Positions 43,670 to 55,037 of a stretch of 64,000 nt of DNA are shown piece after piece. The notes beneath the pieces are model-generated. The model ran no database searches and had not been told where the DNA came from. It worked only from the letters and a program-made list of their open reading frames with translations. The first letter of the stretch is position 1; every line of letters starts with the position of its first letter. Both the position numbers and the translations under genes were made by a program. The DNA lies in assembly GCF_008831545.1 (NCBI RefSeq), contig NZ_CP044524.1, positions 186,001 to 250,000 on the forward strand, read 5' to 3'. Source of the DNA: Halorussus halophilus. Lineage in GTDB: Archaea; Halobacteriota; Halobacteria; Halobacteriales; Haladaptataceae.

Positions 43670-44793
43670 CAGGAGAGGACGAGGATGCGAATGCGGGCCA
43701 GAGCGAATCGTGGACCGTCCGCCGACTCATGACGGAGGTCGTCGGTTCCGGGCCGAAATCTGCGGAAGACATGAGCCGCGAGCAGGCCCGACAGGCTCTC
43801 GAAGCTATCTTCGCTGGCGAACCGGACCACACGACGCTCGGGGGCTTCTTCGTCGCTAATCGCTGGAAGCGCAACACGCCCGAGGAACTGGCGGCCTACG
43901 TAGACGTCATGCGCGAGCAGTCGGTGACGACGGCCGAACCGAGTGTGGACCCCGTGGACTGCGGCGCGAACTACGACGGCAAGACGCGCTCGGCGCTACT
44001 GGGAGTCGCGGCCGGAGTCGTCGCCGCGGCGGCTGGGACGCCGGTCGTCGCCCACAGCGGCGACTACGTGCCGATGAGCGAGGGCACGGCGTACAAGCAC
44101 GTCTTGGACGAACTCGGCGTCGAGACTGACCTCGCGCCCGGCGAAAGCGCCGACATGGTAGACGAGACTGGCTTCGGGTTCTACTACCAGCCGAACTTCA
44201 ACTCCACCGTCTCAGACCTCTACGAGCGTCGGTCCGCACTCGGAGTCAGAACCTTCCTCAACACTGTCGAGACGCTGGCCAATCCTGCCAACGCCGACGT
44301 GCATCTGGGAAGCTTCTACCACCTCTCGTTCGCCAAACGAATCGTCGATACCTTCCGGGAGAGCCACGAGAGCGACCTCTCGCGAGTCATCATGTTCCAA
44401 GGACTAGAGGGGTACGACGACATTCGGCCGGGCTACACGAAGGTGGCAGAGTGGGAGGCGAAAGCCTCCGGAATGGAGGCGGCGGATGCCGCCGAACGGG
44501 ATGGCGCGGAACTGGAGGACTACGAAATCCAAACTGCCGAATACGGCATGGACTTCGAGCGCGAAGACCTCGCGGTCGAGAACGTCGCAGGCGACTCGGC
44601 GACCATCACCGAAGAGATTCTGGCGGGCGAGCGCGAGGACCACTTCGCCGACGCAGTGGCGCTCAACGCGGCGTTCCGGATGTACGCTCGCGACGACGTG
44701 GACGAACTGGTAGACGGCGTCGAGTCGGCTCGTGAAGTCGTCGAAGATGGGAGTGCGGCCGCAGTACTGGACGACCTCCGGGAGTTCCGATGA
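43666..44793 (+). CDS. TrpD-like (glycosyl transferase family 3 / YbiB-type) protein
   Basis: A 375-residue protein with the anthranilate phosphoribosyltransferase fold: a helical N-terminal domain (residues 20-85) and an alpha/beta domain. The PRPP loop GTGGD of true TrpD is replaced by DCGANYDGKTRSALLG, and PVVAHSGDYVPMSEGTAYKHVLDELGV aligns with the anthranilate-site region, divided by conserved glycines. With these changes it resembles TrpD2/YbiB, whose members do not make tryptophan. It is encoded in a tetrapyrrole operon, overlapping SUMT (ATGA) and the ferredoxin (four bases). Its reaction is unknown; a sugar-phosphate or nucleotide-binding step linked to siroheme or corrinoid synthesis is possible. 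Confidence 0.75.
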   Translation: MTGEDEDANAGQSESWTVRRLMTEVVGSGPKSAEDMSREQARQALEAIFAGEPDHTTLGGFFVANRWKRNTPEELAAYVDVMREQSVTTAEPSVDPVDCGANYDGKTRSALLGVAAGVVAAAAGTPVVAHSGDYVPMSEGTAYKHVLDELGVETDLAPGESADMVDETGFGFYYQPNFNSTVSDLYERRSALGVRTFLNTVETLANPANADVHLGSFYHLSFAKRIVDTFRESHESDLSRVIMFQGLEGYDDIRPGYTKVAEWEAKASGMEAADAAERDGAELEDYEIQTAEYGMDFEREDLAVENVAGDSATITEEILAGEREDHFADAVALNAAFRMYARDDVDELVDGVESAREVVEDGSAAAVLDDLREFR

Positions 44794-45128
44794 GCGGGGA
44801 GACGAACCACTCGACCGACGAATCAGATAGCTCGACGCCCGCTGTCTCGGAGAAGCCGTACAAAATCGTCTTCGAGGGCGACGGCTGTTTCGGCGCGGGC
44901 AAGTGCGCCGAAGTCGCGGCCAACTGGGAGATGGACTTCTCGACCGGCCTCGCATCGCCCGATTCCTACTTCGTCGGCGAAGACGAACTGGCCGAAAATG
45001 TTCGCGCCGCAGAAGTCTGCCCTGCGAAGAAAGGTCGGGGGGTCATCCACGTCATCGACCGTCGAACGGGCGAAGAAATCGCACCGAATCCCCAAGACGA
45101 CGGGACGCCGAGCTTCGGAAGCGGTTAG
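44790..45128 (+). CDS. Single-cluster ferredoxin of the 3Fe-4S pattern
   Basis: A 112-residue electron carrier. Cysteines are Cys33-x5-Cys39 (GCFGAGKC) and Cys77 before Pro (EVCPAKKG), the C-x5-C...CP pattern of one-cluster 3Fe-4S ferredoxins that feed P450s and related enzymes. The N-terminal 20 residues are Ser/Thr/Asp-rich. It overlaps the TrpD-like gene by four bases and ends the operon. It could donate electrons to the Fe-S protein or reduce a metal-tetrapyrrole; the P450 at 24878 is an alternative partner but is 18 kb away. Confidence 0.8.
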   Translation: MSGETNHSTDESDSSTPAVSEKPYKIVFEGDGCFGAGKCAEVAANWEMDFSTGLASPDSYFVGEDELAENVRAAEVCPAKKGRGVIHVIDRRTGEEIAPNPQDDGTPSFGSG

Positions 45129-45222
45129 AAAGTCTATAGATACTTTTTCCAATCTAACCACAAGATATAATAGCTTCTTGTATCATGGTTGAGTCACCAA
45201 CTGTAGCGACCAGCGACTGACT

Positions 45223-45786
45223 ATGTCCCCCGACCAATCGACAGTTCTCGTCGTGGACGACGAGCAAGACGTTGCCGACTTGTACGCGATGTGGCTAGAG
45301 AGCAACTATCGCGTGCGGAGTGCCTACGGAGGCGACGAGGCCTTAGAGACGCTCGATGCCAGCGTAGACGTCGTCCTCCTCGACAGACGAATGCCCGGCC
45401 AGTCCGGTGACGAAGTACTCGAAGAGATTCGAGCGCGCGACATCGACTGTCGCGTCGTCATGGTGACGGCCGTCAAACCGGACTTCGACATCGTGGAGAT
45501 GGGCTTCGACGACTACCTCGTCAAACCGGTGTCGAAAGACGACTTGAACGAGACGGTCGAAGGGATGCTCACCCGCGTCGATTACGGGTCACAACTGCAA
45601 GACTACTTCTCGCTCGCCTCGAAGAAGGCCGTCCTCGAATCCGAGAAGGACGGCCCGGAACTCGAAGGGAGCGAGGAGTACGACGAACTCACCGGCCAAC
45701 TCGAAGAACTAGAGTCGGAAGTGGACAAGACCCGCGAAGAACTCGACGACCACGAGGACTTCGTCGGCGCGTTTCAGGACCTCTGA
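45223..45786 (+). CDS. HalX-type response regulator
   Basis: A 187-residue regulator with a receiver domain (1-120) and a C-terminal HalX helical domain (about 125-187). The receiver has the acidic pair DDE at 12-14, phospho-acceptor Asp54 in LLDRRMPG, the Thr/Ala switch MVTAV and Lys in LVKPVS. HalX has no known DNA-binding motif; it probably engages partner proteins. No kinase lies beside it. AT-rich ATATAATAG at 45167 could be its TATA, leaving a leader of about 25-30 bases. Confidence 0.85.
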   Translation: MSPDQSTVLVVDDEQDVADLYAMWLESNYRVRSAYGGDEALETLDASVDVVLLDRRMPGQSGDEVLEEIRARDIDCRVVMVTAVKPDFDIVEMGFDDYLVKPVSKDDLNETVEGMLTRVDYGSQLQDYFSLASKKAVLESEKDGPELEGSEEYDELTGQLEELESEVDKTREELDDHEDFVGAFQDL

Positions 45787-45839
45787 TTCGGCGCGTCGCT
45801 CGGTCTCGAACTCCTCCCCTCTCGATTTCTCTCCGTGGT

Positions 45840-46490
45840 TTAGGACTCCTCGACAGTGACTTCGAGAGCTTTGCGTACTGCCGCCGTCTGTAGCTCCAAC
45901 GGAAGGCTCGGCGGCAGTTCGCTCCCTGCGGTCGCTTCTCCGTCTCTCGCTTTCGCAGCGGCCTGCTCGGGAGTCAGGGGCAGATGCACGAACCCGATCG
46001 GCACGTCCAACCCCTCGCGCTCGACGTACGCTCGCGTCCGGTAGAGGACGTTGTTACAGCAGTGCGTTCCGGCGGTGTTCGAGACGCGCGCCGGGATATC
46101 TGCGTCGAGCAGGGCTTCGACCACCGAGACGACCGGCAGCGTGGCGAAGTACGCCGCCGCGTCGCCGTCTCGAATCCGCTCGTTTCGCGGTTCGGCGTCG
46201 GCATTGTCGGGTACGCCCGCGCACTCGGCGACGTTGACGCCGACGCGTTCGACGCTGACGCCCGCCCGACCCGCCGCCAGTCCCGTCGCGAGGACGACCT
46301 TCGGGTCGTGGCGCTCGATTCGCTCTCGCATCTCCTCGCCCGCGCTGTCGAACTCGACCGGTAGGACCGCACCAATTACTTCGTGGCCAGCGATTTCCTC
46401 GCCGTCCAGTTCGCGGGCGACTTCGGCAGTCGGGTTGCGCTCGTGGTCGCCGAACGGTTCGTAGCCGGTGAGAAGCAGTGGCCGGGTCAT
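45840..46490 (-). CDS. pcp: Pyroglutamyl-peptidase I
   Basis: A 216-residue cysteine peptidase of family C15 that removes N-terminal pyroglutamate from peptides. The triad is complete: Glu81 in VERVGVN, Cys145 in AGTHCCNN and His169 in FVHLP. The N-terminus TGYEPFGDHERNPT is the family signature. It is cytoplasmic and would serve peptide turnover together with the M24 and S9 peptidases in this window. The exchanger gene starts 31 bases upstream of its ATG region on the same strand. Confidence 0.93.
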   Translation of the reverse strand: MTRPLLLTGYEPFGDHERNPTAEVARELDGEEIAGHEVIGAVLPVEFDSAGEEMRERIERHDPKVVLATGLAAGRAGVSVERVGVNVAECAGVPDNADAEPRNERIRDGDAAAYFATLPVVSVVEALLDADIPARVSNTAGTHCCNNVLYRTRAYVEREGLDVPIGFVHLPLTPEQAAAKARDGEATAGSELPPSLPLELQTAAVRKALEVTVEES

Positions 46491-46521
46491 AGTTGGCCTG
46501 CGAACCCCGAACCCTTGGTCC

Positions 46522-47532
46522 TTACTGACCGCCGAACAGTAGCAACCGACCGCTCACGAAGACGAAGTACGCGACGACCAAACTGGCCGCGTCTCGGCGG
46601 CCGAGTCGGCCGTCGGTGACGAACAGCACGTAGCCCAGTACGCCGCCACCGACTACGAGCATGAGCGGCAGGTCCCAGAGGACGACGGGTTGGGGAACGC
46701 GATACGACGACACCAACCCGCCGATACCGATTGCGACGAGCGTGTTGACGACGTTGCTCCCGACCAGCGTTCCGAGCGCGAGCGTCGGCGTTCGTCGCCT
46801 CACTGCCTCGGCGACGGTCGAGAGTTCCGGCAGGGCCGCTCCGACGCCGAGCGTGACGACGCCGACCATCGACCCGCCGAGGCGTAGCACGGCGACGAGT
46901 TCCTCCAGCACGGCCAGCGTAACGTAGGCGCTGACCAGCACCGTCACTAGCCCGAGGAGGCCGACTGCCGCGTCGAGGCGGACGTCGCCGGGCGCTCGCT
47001 CGTCTTCCGACTCTGGTTCGACGGCCTCCGGAAGCGTCCGCTCGCGTCGGTCGAAGGTGTAGTAGAGGTACACCACGAAAGCCCCGACCAAGACGCCGCC
47101 GTCGAGGTGCGAAATCGTCCCGTCGGCCGCGAGCGCGAGTGTCAGCGCCACCGACAGCACCATCGGGACGTAGCTCGCGCGCAGGAACGACCGCGAGAGC
47201 GTCACGGTGCCGAACCCGAGCAAGAACGCCCCGACGAGCAACGTCTGCTGGAACATCGAGGACCCGACGCTCCCGCCCAGCACCGTCGCGGAGGCCACGC
47301 CGTAGTCGAGCGTCCCCGAGAGGATGCCCAGCGAGGCGATGAGGTTCGCGGCGATTTCCGGCAGACTCGTCCCGAACGCGACGACGGTCATCCCGACGAT
47401 GGCCTCGTCCACGTCGTACTGTCGTGCGACTCTGACGAACCGTTCGACCGCGACGGCGGCGCTCTTGACGAGCGCGGCTAGCGCGACCGCGCCGACGAGT
47501 ATCACGACCACCGTTCGAGGGGAAACGACCAC
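46522..47532 (-). CDS. Ca2+/Na+ (cation/Ca2+) exchanger, YrbG type
   Basis: A 336-residue membrane antiporter with two homologous halves of about five helices. The alpha-1 motif GTSLPEIAAN and alpha-2 motif GAALPELSTV..GSNVVN hold the ion-binding glutamates. The loop between halves (about 160-195) is acidic and might sense cytoplasmic calcium. It starts at GTG 47532, 30 bases after the stop of a Ca2+-type P-type ATPase on the same strand, so both are probably in one operon for calcium export. Confidence 0.88.
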   Translation of the reverse strand: MVVSPRTVVVILVGAVALAALVKSAAVAVERFVRVARQYDVDEAIVGMTVVAFGTSLPEIAANLIASLGILSGTLDYGVASATVLGGSVGSSMFQQTLLVGAFLLGFGTVTLSRSFLRASYVPMVLSVALTLALAADGTISHLDGGVLVGAFVVYLYYTFDRRERTLPEAVEPESEDERAPGDVRLDAAVGLLGLVTVLVSAYVTLAVLEELVAVLRLGGSMVGVVTLGVGAALPELSTVAEAVRRRTPTLALGTLVGSNVVNTLVAIGIGGLVSSYRVPQPVVLWDLPLMLVVGGGVLGYVLFVTDGRLGRRDAASLVVAYFVFVSGRLLLFGGQ

Positions 47533-47562
47533 GCCGGAGGTGCGACGAGCGTCCGTGTAAAA

Positions 47563-50277
<2,715 letters not shown>

Positions 50278-50312
50278 CGGCGATTCAGCTGACGGTCCCA
50301 ACGCTCGAAAAG

Positions 50313-50630
50313 CTATGGCGTGATGGAGGGAACGTGGGACTCCCCGCAGTCTCCACGGGTGCGATGGTCGCCACTCGTTCGACTCCCGGTACGAGTGACC
50401 GAGCCGTCGCGGGTTCCCCGCCGACCACGAGCGACTTCGGTCGTATTGCCACCGCGACGAGTCGGTTCGCCGTACCGCAACTGTTCGACGAGCTGCGGGT
50501 CTGGCGCTGTGGCGTCGTGCTGTGGGTCACCGTAGCGGATTCGGCTGGTGTCTCCCCGAAAGTGGCCGGTGCCTCCCTCAACTGGTTCGTGTTGTGGTGG
50601 CCCGTACAGCGTCTCCGGTGAGTGTGCCAT
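50313..50630 (-). CDS. Possible small basic, Gly/Arg/His-rich protein before the Ca2+ ATPase
   Basis: A 105-residue frame starting MAHSPETLYGPPQHEPVEG. A strong ribosome site (GGAGGG, six bases before ATG 50630) and a purine-rich leader support it. The codons of its middle are GC-rich in third position, as in real local genes. The protein is hydrophilic, low in hydrophobic residues and rich in Arg, Gly, Thr and Pro, which is atypical for a halophile and suggests disorder. It ends 35 bases before the ATPase start and could be its first operon gene. No domain is recognised. Confidence 0.4.
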   Translation of the reverse strand: MAHSPETLYGPPQHEPVEGGTGHFRGDTSRIRYGDPQHDATAPDPQLVEQLRYGEPTRRGGNTTEVARGRRGTRDGSVTRTGSRTSGDHRTRGDCGESHVPSITP

Positions 50631-50814
50631 CTTCGACCCTCCAGTTACGACTACTCCCTCTCGACACTTAGGGCGACAGCATGATTCTCGAAGCGCGAGA
50701 ATGGCTGGAAGCAGCTCCGTAACTGTTGTCTTCGAAATCGAATCAGTCCCCGAACTCAGGTTCGAACGCGTAACCGGTCGAAATCGCTAACCACGAGGGG
50801 GCACAAGAGCCTCC

Positions 50815-51294
50815 ATGGAACTCGTCTTGCTCGTCGCCATCGCGCTTCTGCTCGTAGGCGTCGTCGGCAGCGTCGTGCCGCTCGTTCCCGGCGCGGCCCT
50901 ATCGCTCGCTGGCATCTACCTCTACTGGTGGTCCAGTGGCTACACGACGCCCGGACTACTCGTTCTCGTCGCGTTCACCGTCGTGGGCGTAGCCGCGATA
51001 CTGGCCGACCACTTCGGCGGCGCGCTCGCCGCGAGAGCAGGCGGAGCGTCACTCGCAACGACGCTCCTCGCGTCTGTGGTCGGCATCGCGCTGTTGTTCG
51101 TCACCGGCCCAATTGGCCTGCTCGTCGGCGTCGCGGGCGTCGTCTTCGCCACCGAGTTCTACCGCACGCGAGACGCCGAGAAAGGCCTTCGTGCAGGCGC
51201 GTACGCCGCCGTCGGCGTTCTCGGCTCTGCGGTCGTCCAGTTCGTCGTCACGCTCTCGCTGCTCGTCGGCTTCCTCTTCGCCGTCTTCGTCTGA
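50815..51294 (+). CDS. DUF456 membrane protein
   Basis: A 159-residue integral membrane protein with about five helices. It has the DUF456 hallmarks: a first loop VGSVVPLVPGAALSLAG and conserved Gly-rich helices ADHFGGALAARAGGAS and GPIGLLVG. Function of the family is unknown. It converges on the peptidase gene with 11 bases between them. Confidence 0.85.
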   Translation: MELVLLVAIALLLVGVVGSVVPLVPGAALSLAGIYLYWWSSGYTTPGLLVLVAFTVVGVAAILADHFGGALAARAGGASLATTLLASVVGIALLFVTGPIGLLVGVAGVVFATEFYRTRDAEKGLRAGAYAAVGVLGSAVVQFVVTLSLLVGFLFAVFV

Positions 51295-51305
51295 GCTTCC
51301 GCTAA

Positions 51306-53390
51306 TTAGTTTCCCATCCCCAACTGGTCGTAGAGGAACGTCCACCGTTCGACCTGCTCTTCGACTGTCTCCGAAGCAGACGCGCCCCCGCCGTGACCCG
51401 CGTCGGTACTGGTTCGCAGGAGGAACGGGCCGCCGTCGGCCTCCGATTGCAGTCGAGCGGCCATCTTGCGGGCGTGGGCCGGATGGACGCGCGTGTCTTC
51501 TGCTCCGGTTTCGAAGAGAACTGGCGGGTACTCGACGCCCGCCTCGACGTTGTGGTACGGCGAGTACTCGCGGATGTACTCGAAGGCGTCCGACTCCTCG
51601 GGATTTCCGTACTCGGTAGTCCACGACCCGCCGAGCAGGAACTGGTGGAACCGGAGCATGTCGAGTAGCGGCACCGAACATCGCGCGGCGGCCCAGAGGT
51701 CGGGTCGTTGGGTGACTACAGCACCGACCGACAGGCCGCCGTTCGAGCGACCGGCGACCGCCAACTGCTCGGGGTTCGTGTACCCCGCGTCGCAGAGGTG
51801 TTCGCCCGCCGCGACGAAGTCGTCGAAGGTGTGCTGTTTGTTCGCCAGCATTCCGTCTTCGTGCCACTCCTCGCCGTACTCGTGGCCGCCGCGCGCACAG
51901 ACCTGCGCGTAGACGCCACCGTCCGCGAGGAAAGGGAGTCGAAAGCGGTCGAAGCTCGGAGTCTGACTGCTTCTGAACCCGCCGTAGCCGTAGAGAACTG
52001 TGGGATTGTCGCCGTCTAACTCGACAGCTTCGCGGTGGCAGACGAAGAGCGGCACTTCGACGCCGCCGGACGATTCCACGAACGCCTGTCGGACGACCAG
52101 CGTCTCGGCCCCCTCGACTTCGGCAACGACGCTCACGCGCTGTAGTTCCTGTCGGTCGCCAGTCGCGGGGTCCGCCCGCACGACACTCGGGGGTTGGTCG
52201 AACGACTCGACGCGGTAGAAGATTTCCTCGCTGTCGTCGTCGCTTCGGAGTTGCGACACCGACGCGTAGTCTGGAAGCGAAAGTTCGCGCACGTGGTCGC
52301 CGTCGTGGTCGAAGACAAGTAGCCGCGAGTGTGCGTCTTCCTGATAGTGCGCGACGAGGTGGTTTGGCGTCACGGCGAACGACTGGAGAATCGCCTCACG
52401 CTCGGGCAGCACCGTCCGGCACTCCGACAGTTCGAGGTCGCCCGCCCGAAACCGCTCCAGCGAGCAGGCGAGAATTCGCTTTCTCGGAGCGTCGTGGTCG
52501 GTCTGGACGTAGACCCTCCCGTCGTGGAACACCGCGAACGTCTCGGCGTCGCTGTCTGCGACGACGGGTCGCAGTTCACCGTCCACCCGAACCTGCCAGT
52601 CAGTGCCGGACACGTCGTGGAAGCCGACCGCGAGCGTCCCCGACTCGGGGTCGGTCCTGACCATCGGCCAGACTTGCTCGTCGTCGTGTTCGAGCAGGGT
52701 CGCTTCGCTTCCGTCGAATCGCCAGTGGCGAAGTTCTTTCTCTGCTTGCTTGCCGTCGGCTGGGTCGCCGGTCGCGACGTAGTAGAGTCCGTCGCCGTCA
52801 CCGTCCCACGCGACCATCCCCGGACTCACGGCGTCGAACCCGACGAAGCCGAGAAACACCCGCCCGCAGTCTTCTCGCACTGCGACTTCCTCGCCGTCGG
52901 GGGCGTTCACGACGTGTATATCGACCTGTTCGTCGCCGCCTTCTGTGACGCCGTAGGCGACGCGTTCGCCGTCGGGAGCCGGGAGAAACCAACTCAGCGA
53001 GCGCGTCGGCGCAGTTTCGTTACAGTTGGCCGACCACTCGTTCGGGTCGAGGAGGACTGTGCCATCGCCGTCGGGCGTCTCCCGGACGAACAGTCTGCCG
53101 TGGTCGGCTGCTGGCTCTCTCACCGTCTGGAAGTGGCGTCCACCTGCCACTTTCACGGCTCCGTACTCGCCGACTTCGGCGAGTTCCTGCATTCTGGGCC
53201 GGAGCGTCTCCTGCGTCGGAGTGTCGAGATGGGCGTCCACGTACTCGTTCTGTGCGGCGGTCCACGCTGTGACCTGCTCGTCGTCGCCCTCCAGCCAGCG
53301 GTACGGGTCGGAAATCTCCGTTCCGTGGCGGGTTTCGGCGACTTCCTCACGACGTGTCATCGGCGGGCTACGACTCTCTTCGGGGGCCAT
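51306..53390 (-). CDS. Prolyl oligopeptidase (family S9A)
   Basis: A 694-residue cytoplasmic serine peptidase cleaving after proline in short peptides. The N-terminal part (about 70-430) is the seven-bladed propeller that filters substrates. The C-terminal hydrolase has Ser in GRSNGGLSVGA, Asp in ETGAEDTRVHP and His in DAGHGGGASAS. ATG 53390 is supported by CTTTTTT about 35 bases upstream; ATG 53360 is another possibility. The region around the first residues reads TRHGTEISDPYRWLEG, the standard S9 start. Confidence 0.92.
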   Translation of the reverse strand: MAPEESRSPPMTRREEVAETRHGTEISDPYRWLEGDDEQVTAWTAAQNEYVDAHLDTPTQETLRPRMQELAEVGEYGAVKVAGGRHFQTVREPAADHGRLFVRETPDGDGTVLLDPNEWSANCNETAPTRSLSWFLPAPDGERVAYGVTEGGDEQVDIHVVNAPDGEEVAVREDCGRVFLGFVGFDAVSPGMVAWDGDGDGLYYVATGDPADGKQAEKELRHWRFDGSEATLLEHDDEQVWPMVRTDPESGTLAVGFHDVSGTDWQVRVDGELRPVVADSDAETFAVFHDGRVYVQTDHDAPRKRILACSLERFRAGDLELSECRTVLPEREAILQSFAVTPNHLVAHYQEDAHSRLLVFDHDGDHVRELSLPDYASVSQLRSDDDSEEIFYRVESFDQPPSVVRADPATGDRQELQRVSVVAEVEGAETLVVRQAFVESSGGVEVPLFVCHREAVELDGDNPTVLYGYGGFRSSQTPSFDRFRLPFLADGGVYAQVCARGGHEYGEEWHEDGMLANKQHTFDDFVAAGEHLCDAGYTNPEQLAVAGRSNGGLSVGAVVTQRPDLWAAARCSVPLLDMLRFHQFLLGGSWTTEYGNPEESDAFEYIREYSPYHNVEAGVEYPPVLFETGAEDTRVHPAHARKMAARLQSEADGGPFLLRTSTDAGHGGGASASETVEEQVERWTFLYDQLGMGN

Positions 53391-53532
53391 CGGTACGACC
53401 GTTCGCACAACGTGTCAAAAAAGCCCACGGTGGGTCGTCGTTTCCGGTGGCCGTCTGCACGGCGTGTCGTCGCCGTCGCTACCGATTTCCACGGGGCGGT
53501 TTTTTGGTCGTCGGCACCGTAGTCAGGTTGCA

Positions 53533-54126
53533 ATGAACTCGCACGCCGCCCTCGCGCTGGCCGCGCTGGTGCTACTGAGTGGGTGTGTCGGGGGATTCTC
53601 TCTCGACGGTGGGGCTTCCCAGTCCGAAACGACCGCTCTGGACGGGACGACCGCGATGGACTCGGACTCGGATTCGACGACCACCGCTTCGTCGCAGTCG
53701 CAGACGGGCAACGCCAGTGGCAACGTCTCGGCCGTCTTCCTCGCCGGAGAGAACGTCTCCGTCTCGCTCGAAGTCGCCAACTCGCCAGACGAGCGCCGGA
53801 CGGGCTTGATGCACCGTCGCTCGCTCGCCGAGAAGCACGGGATGGTCTTCGTCTACGAGGACGCCGCGCCGCGGACGTTCTGGATGAAGAACACCTACGT
53901 GGCTCTCGACATGATATTCGTCGCCGCCAACGGCACCGTCGTGAACGTCGAGCACGCGACGCCGCAACCGAACGCCTCCGAGTCGGAACTGGCGCGCTAC
54001 CACAGCGAGGGAGACGCCAAGTACGTCGTGGAACTGCCGCGAGGCTTCGCCAACCGAACTGGCGTCGAGGCTGGAACGCGCCTCGTGTTCAACGGTACCT
54101 CACCGACTACGGAAGCGAACTCGTAG
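53533..54126 (+). CDS. DUF192 lipoprotein
   Basis: A 197-residue exported protein. Sec-type lipoprotein signal LALAALVLLSGC with lipidation at the cysteine, a Ser/Thr/Asp-rich spacer (25-65) and a DUF192 domain (70-185) with the hallmarks RRTGLMHRRSLAEKHGMVFVYE and FWMKNTYVALDMIFV. The function of DUF192 proteins is unknown. ATG 53533 has TTTTTTGG 27 bases upstream, consistent with a leaderless transcript. Confidence 0.87.
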   Translation: MNSHAALALAALVLLSGCVGGFSLDGGASQSETTALDGTTAMDSDSDSTTTASSQSQTGNASGNVSAVFLAGENVSVSLEVANSPDERRTGLMHRRSLAEKHGMVFVYEDAAPRTFWMKNTYVALDMIFVAANGTVVNVEHATPQPNASESELARYHSEGDAKYVVELPRGFANRTGVEAGTRLVFNGTSPTTEANS

Positions 54127-54397
54127 CTGAAACGGCGTTCTGGCGACGAATCGCCACCTGCCGGAGTGCCAATCACAAAGCATTTATACGGCGGGTGTGA
54201 CCCCTAATCCACCTCGGGTAGGGGTACGCGAGGTATATTTTTTCGAGACAAACGGCGAGCAGTGCGTCTGTATGCCTGTTCGAAGACTCCGTTCCGAGCA
54301 GTCTCGCCGATTCGCGCCGGTCGTCCAGTCGCTAGCTTCCGGTTCTGCCAAGTGCGAAAGCAAAACGACTATACGTGGGTAGTCTCCTTCTCGCCGT
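54127..54397. promoter_or_regulatory. Gap with tandem TATA boxes and a hairpin, possible small-RNA or control region
   Basis: CATTTATACGG (54181-54191) and GGTATATTTTTT (54231-54242) both look like strong TATA boxes. Between them ACCCCT..AGGGGT (54200-54225) forms an inverted repeat. A 36-codon frame starts at ATG 54272 but has poor haloarchaeal character. A third TATA-like CTATACG (54369-54375) serves the small membrane protein at 54398. Confidence 0.4.
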
Positions 54398-54550
54398 ATG
54401 TCGATTATCGAATCGCGGTCTCCCGCTGACTCCGACACTACGTCTGGCGTAAGCTCCCTGTTCGTTCGCACGCTGCTACTCGTCGGTTCCGGGATGCGCG
54501 GGTTGTACACGCTCGCAGTTCTCGCGCTCGTCGTTCTACTCTTCTTCTGA
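54398..54550 (+). CDS. 50-residue single-pass membrane protein
   Basis: A short open frame, MSIIESRSPADSD at the start and ending VLALVVLLFF at the C-terminus. The first 25 residues are polar, followed by one hydrophobic helix (TLLLVGSGMRG, LYTLAVLALVV). CTATACG centred 27 bases before ATG 54398 gives a leaderless start. Third-codon GC is high as in neighbouring genes. Small membrane proteins of this kind often modulate transporters or enzymes; no target is visible. Confidence 0.6.
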   Translation: MSIIESRSPADSDTTSGVSSLFVRTLLLVGSGMRGLYTLAVLALVVLLFF

Positions 54551-54587
54551 CCGGAGGTTCTTAACGGATGCCGCCGTACCCGTCGGT

Positions 54588-54977
54588 GTGACCGACGAGT
54601 CGCCCACCTTCGACATCCCCCGTCGCCCCGAGCGCGTCTACCCCCGAGAGGGCGGCGTCGAGTACGTGGGCGGGACTATCTTTCACCTCTCGCCCGACCC
54701 GGAGTCGTCCAACGAGGAGTTGGCGACGCTAGTCGAAACCGTCTTGGACGGCGACCAGTACACCTTCGGCGACTGGTTCGACCTCCCCGCGCCCGTCTAC
54801 CTCGTCCACGACGAGCGCCACCGAAGCGCGTTTCGTGTCGTCGTGCGATACGAGACCGTCGAGTTTCACGTCCTCCCCGAGACGGATTCCGTGGCCCTCC
54901 GACGACTGTATCGGCGGCTGCGAGAGACGAGCGACCATTCGTGGGCTGTCGAGTGTGAGACGACGACCGCAGAGTAA
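54588..54977 (+). CDS. Haloarchaeal hypothetical protein
   Basis: A 129-residue acidic protein starting with GTG 54588, 27 bases after TTCTTAAC, which fits a leaderless transcript. It looks alpha/beta (RVYPREGGVEYVGGTIFHLS, PAPVYLVHDERHRSAFRVVV) with no recognised motif. It follows the small membrane protein gene with a 37-base gap and has its own promoter. Function unknown. Confidence 0.68.
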   Translation: MTDESPTFDIPRRPERVYPREGGVEYVGGTIFHLSPDPESSNEELATLVETVLDGDQYTFGDWFDLPAPVYLVHDERHRSAFRVVVRYETVEFHVLPETDSVALRRLYRRLRETSDHSWAVECETTTAE

Positions 54978-55037
54978 GTAGCACAGTTCTGTTTACCCAC
55001 GGTAGCTTTTTGACCCGTCCGTGAAACTCCCAAGGTA

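Noticed and set aside
53026-53532. Long N-terminal extension of the DUF192 protein
   Set aside because: It is antisense to the peptidase gene, and the true start has a lipoprotein signal and a TATA box at the expected spacing.
54197-54382. GTG-started 61-codon frame in the promoter-rich gap
   Set aside because: Composition is not haloarchaeal, it runs through a hairpin and two TATA boxes, and no homologous motif is visible.
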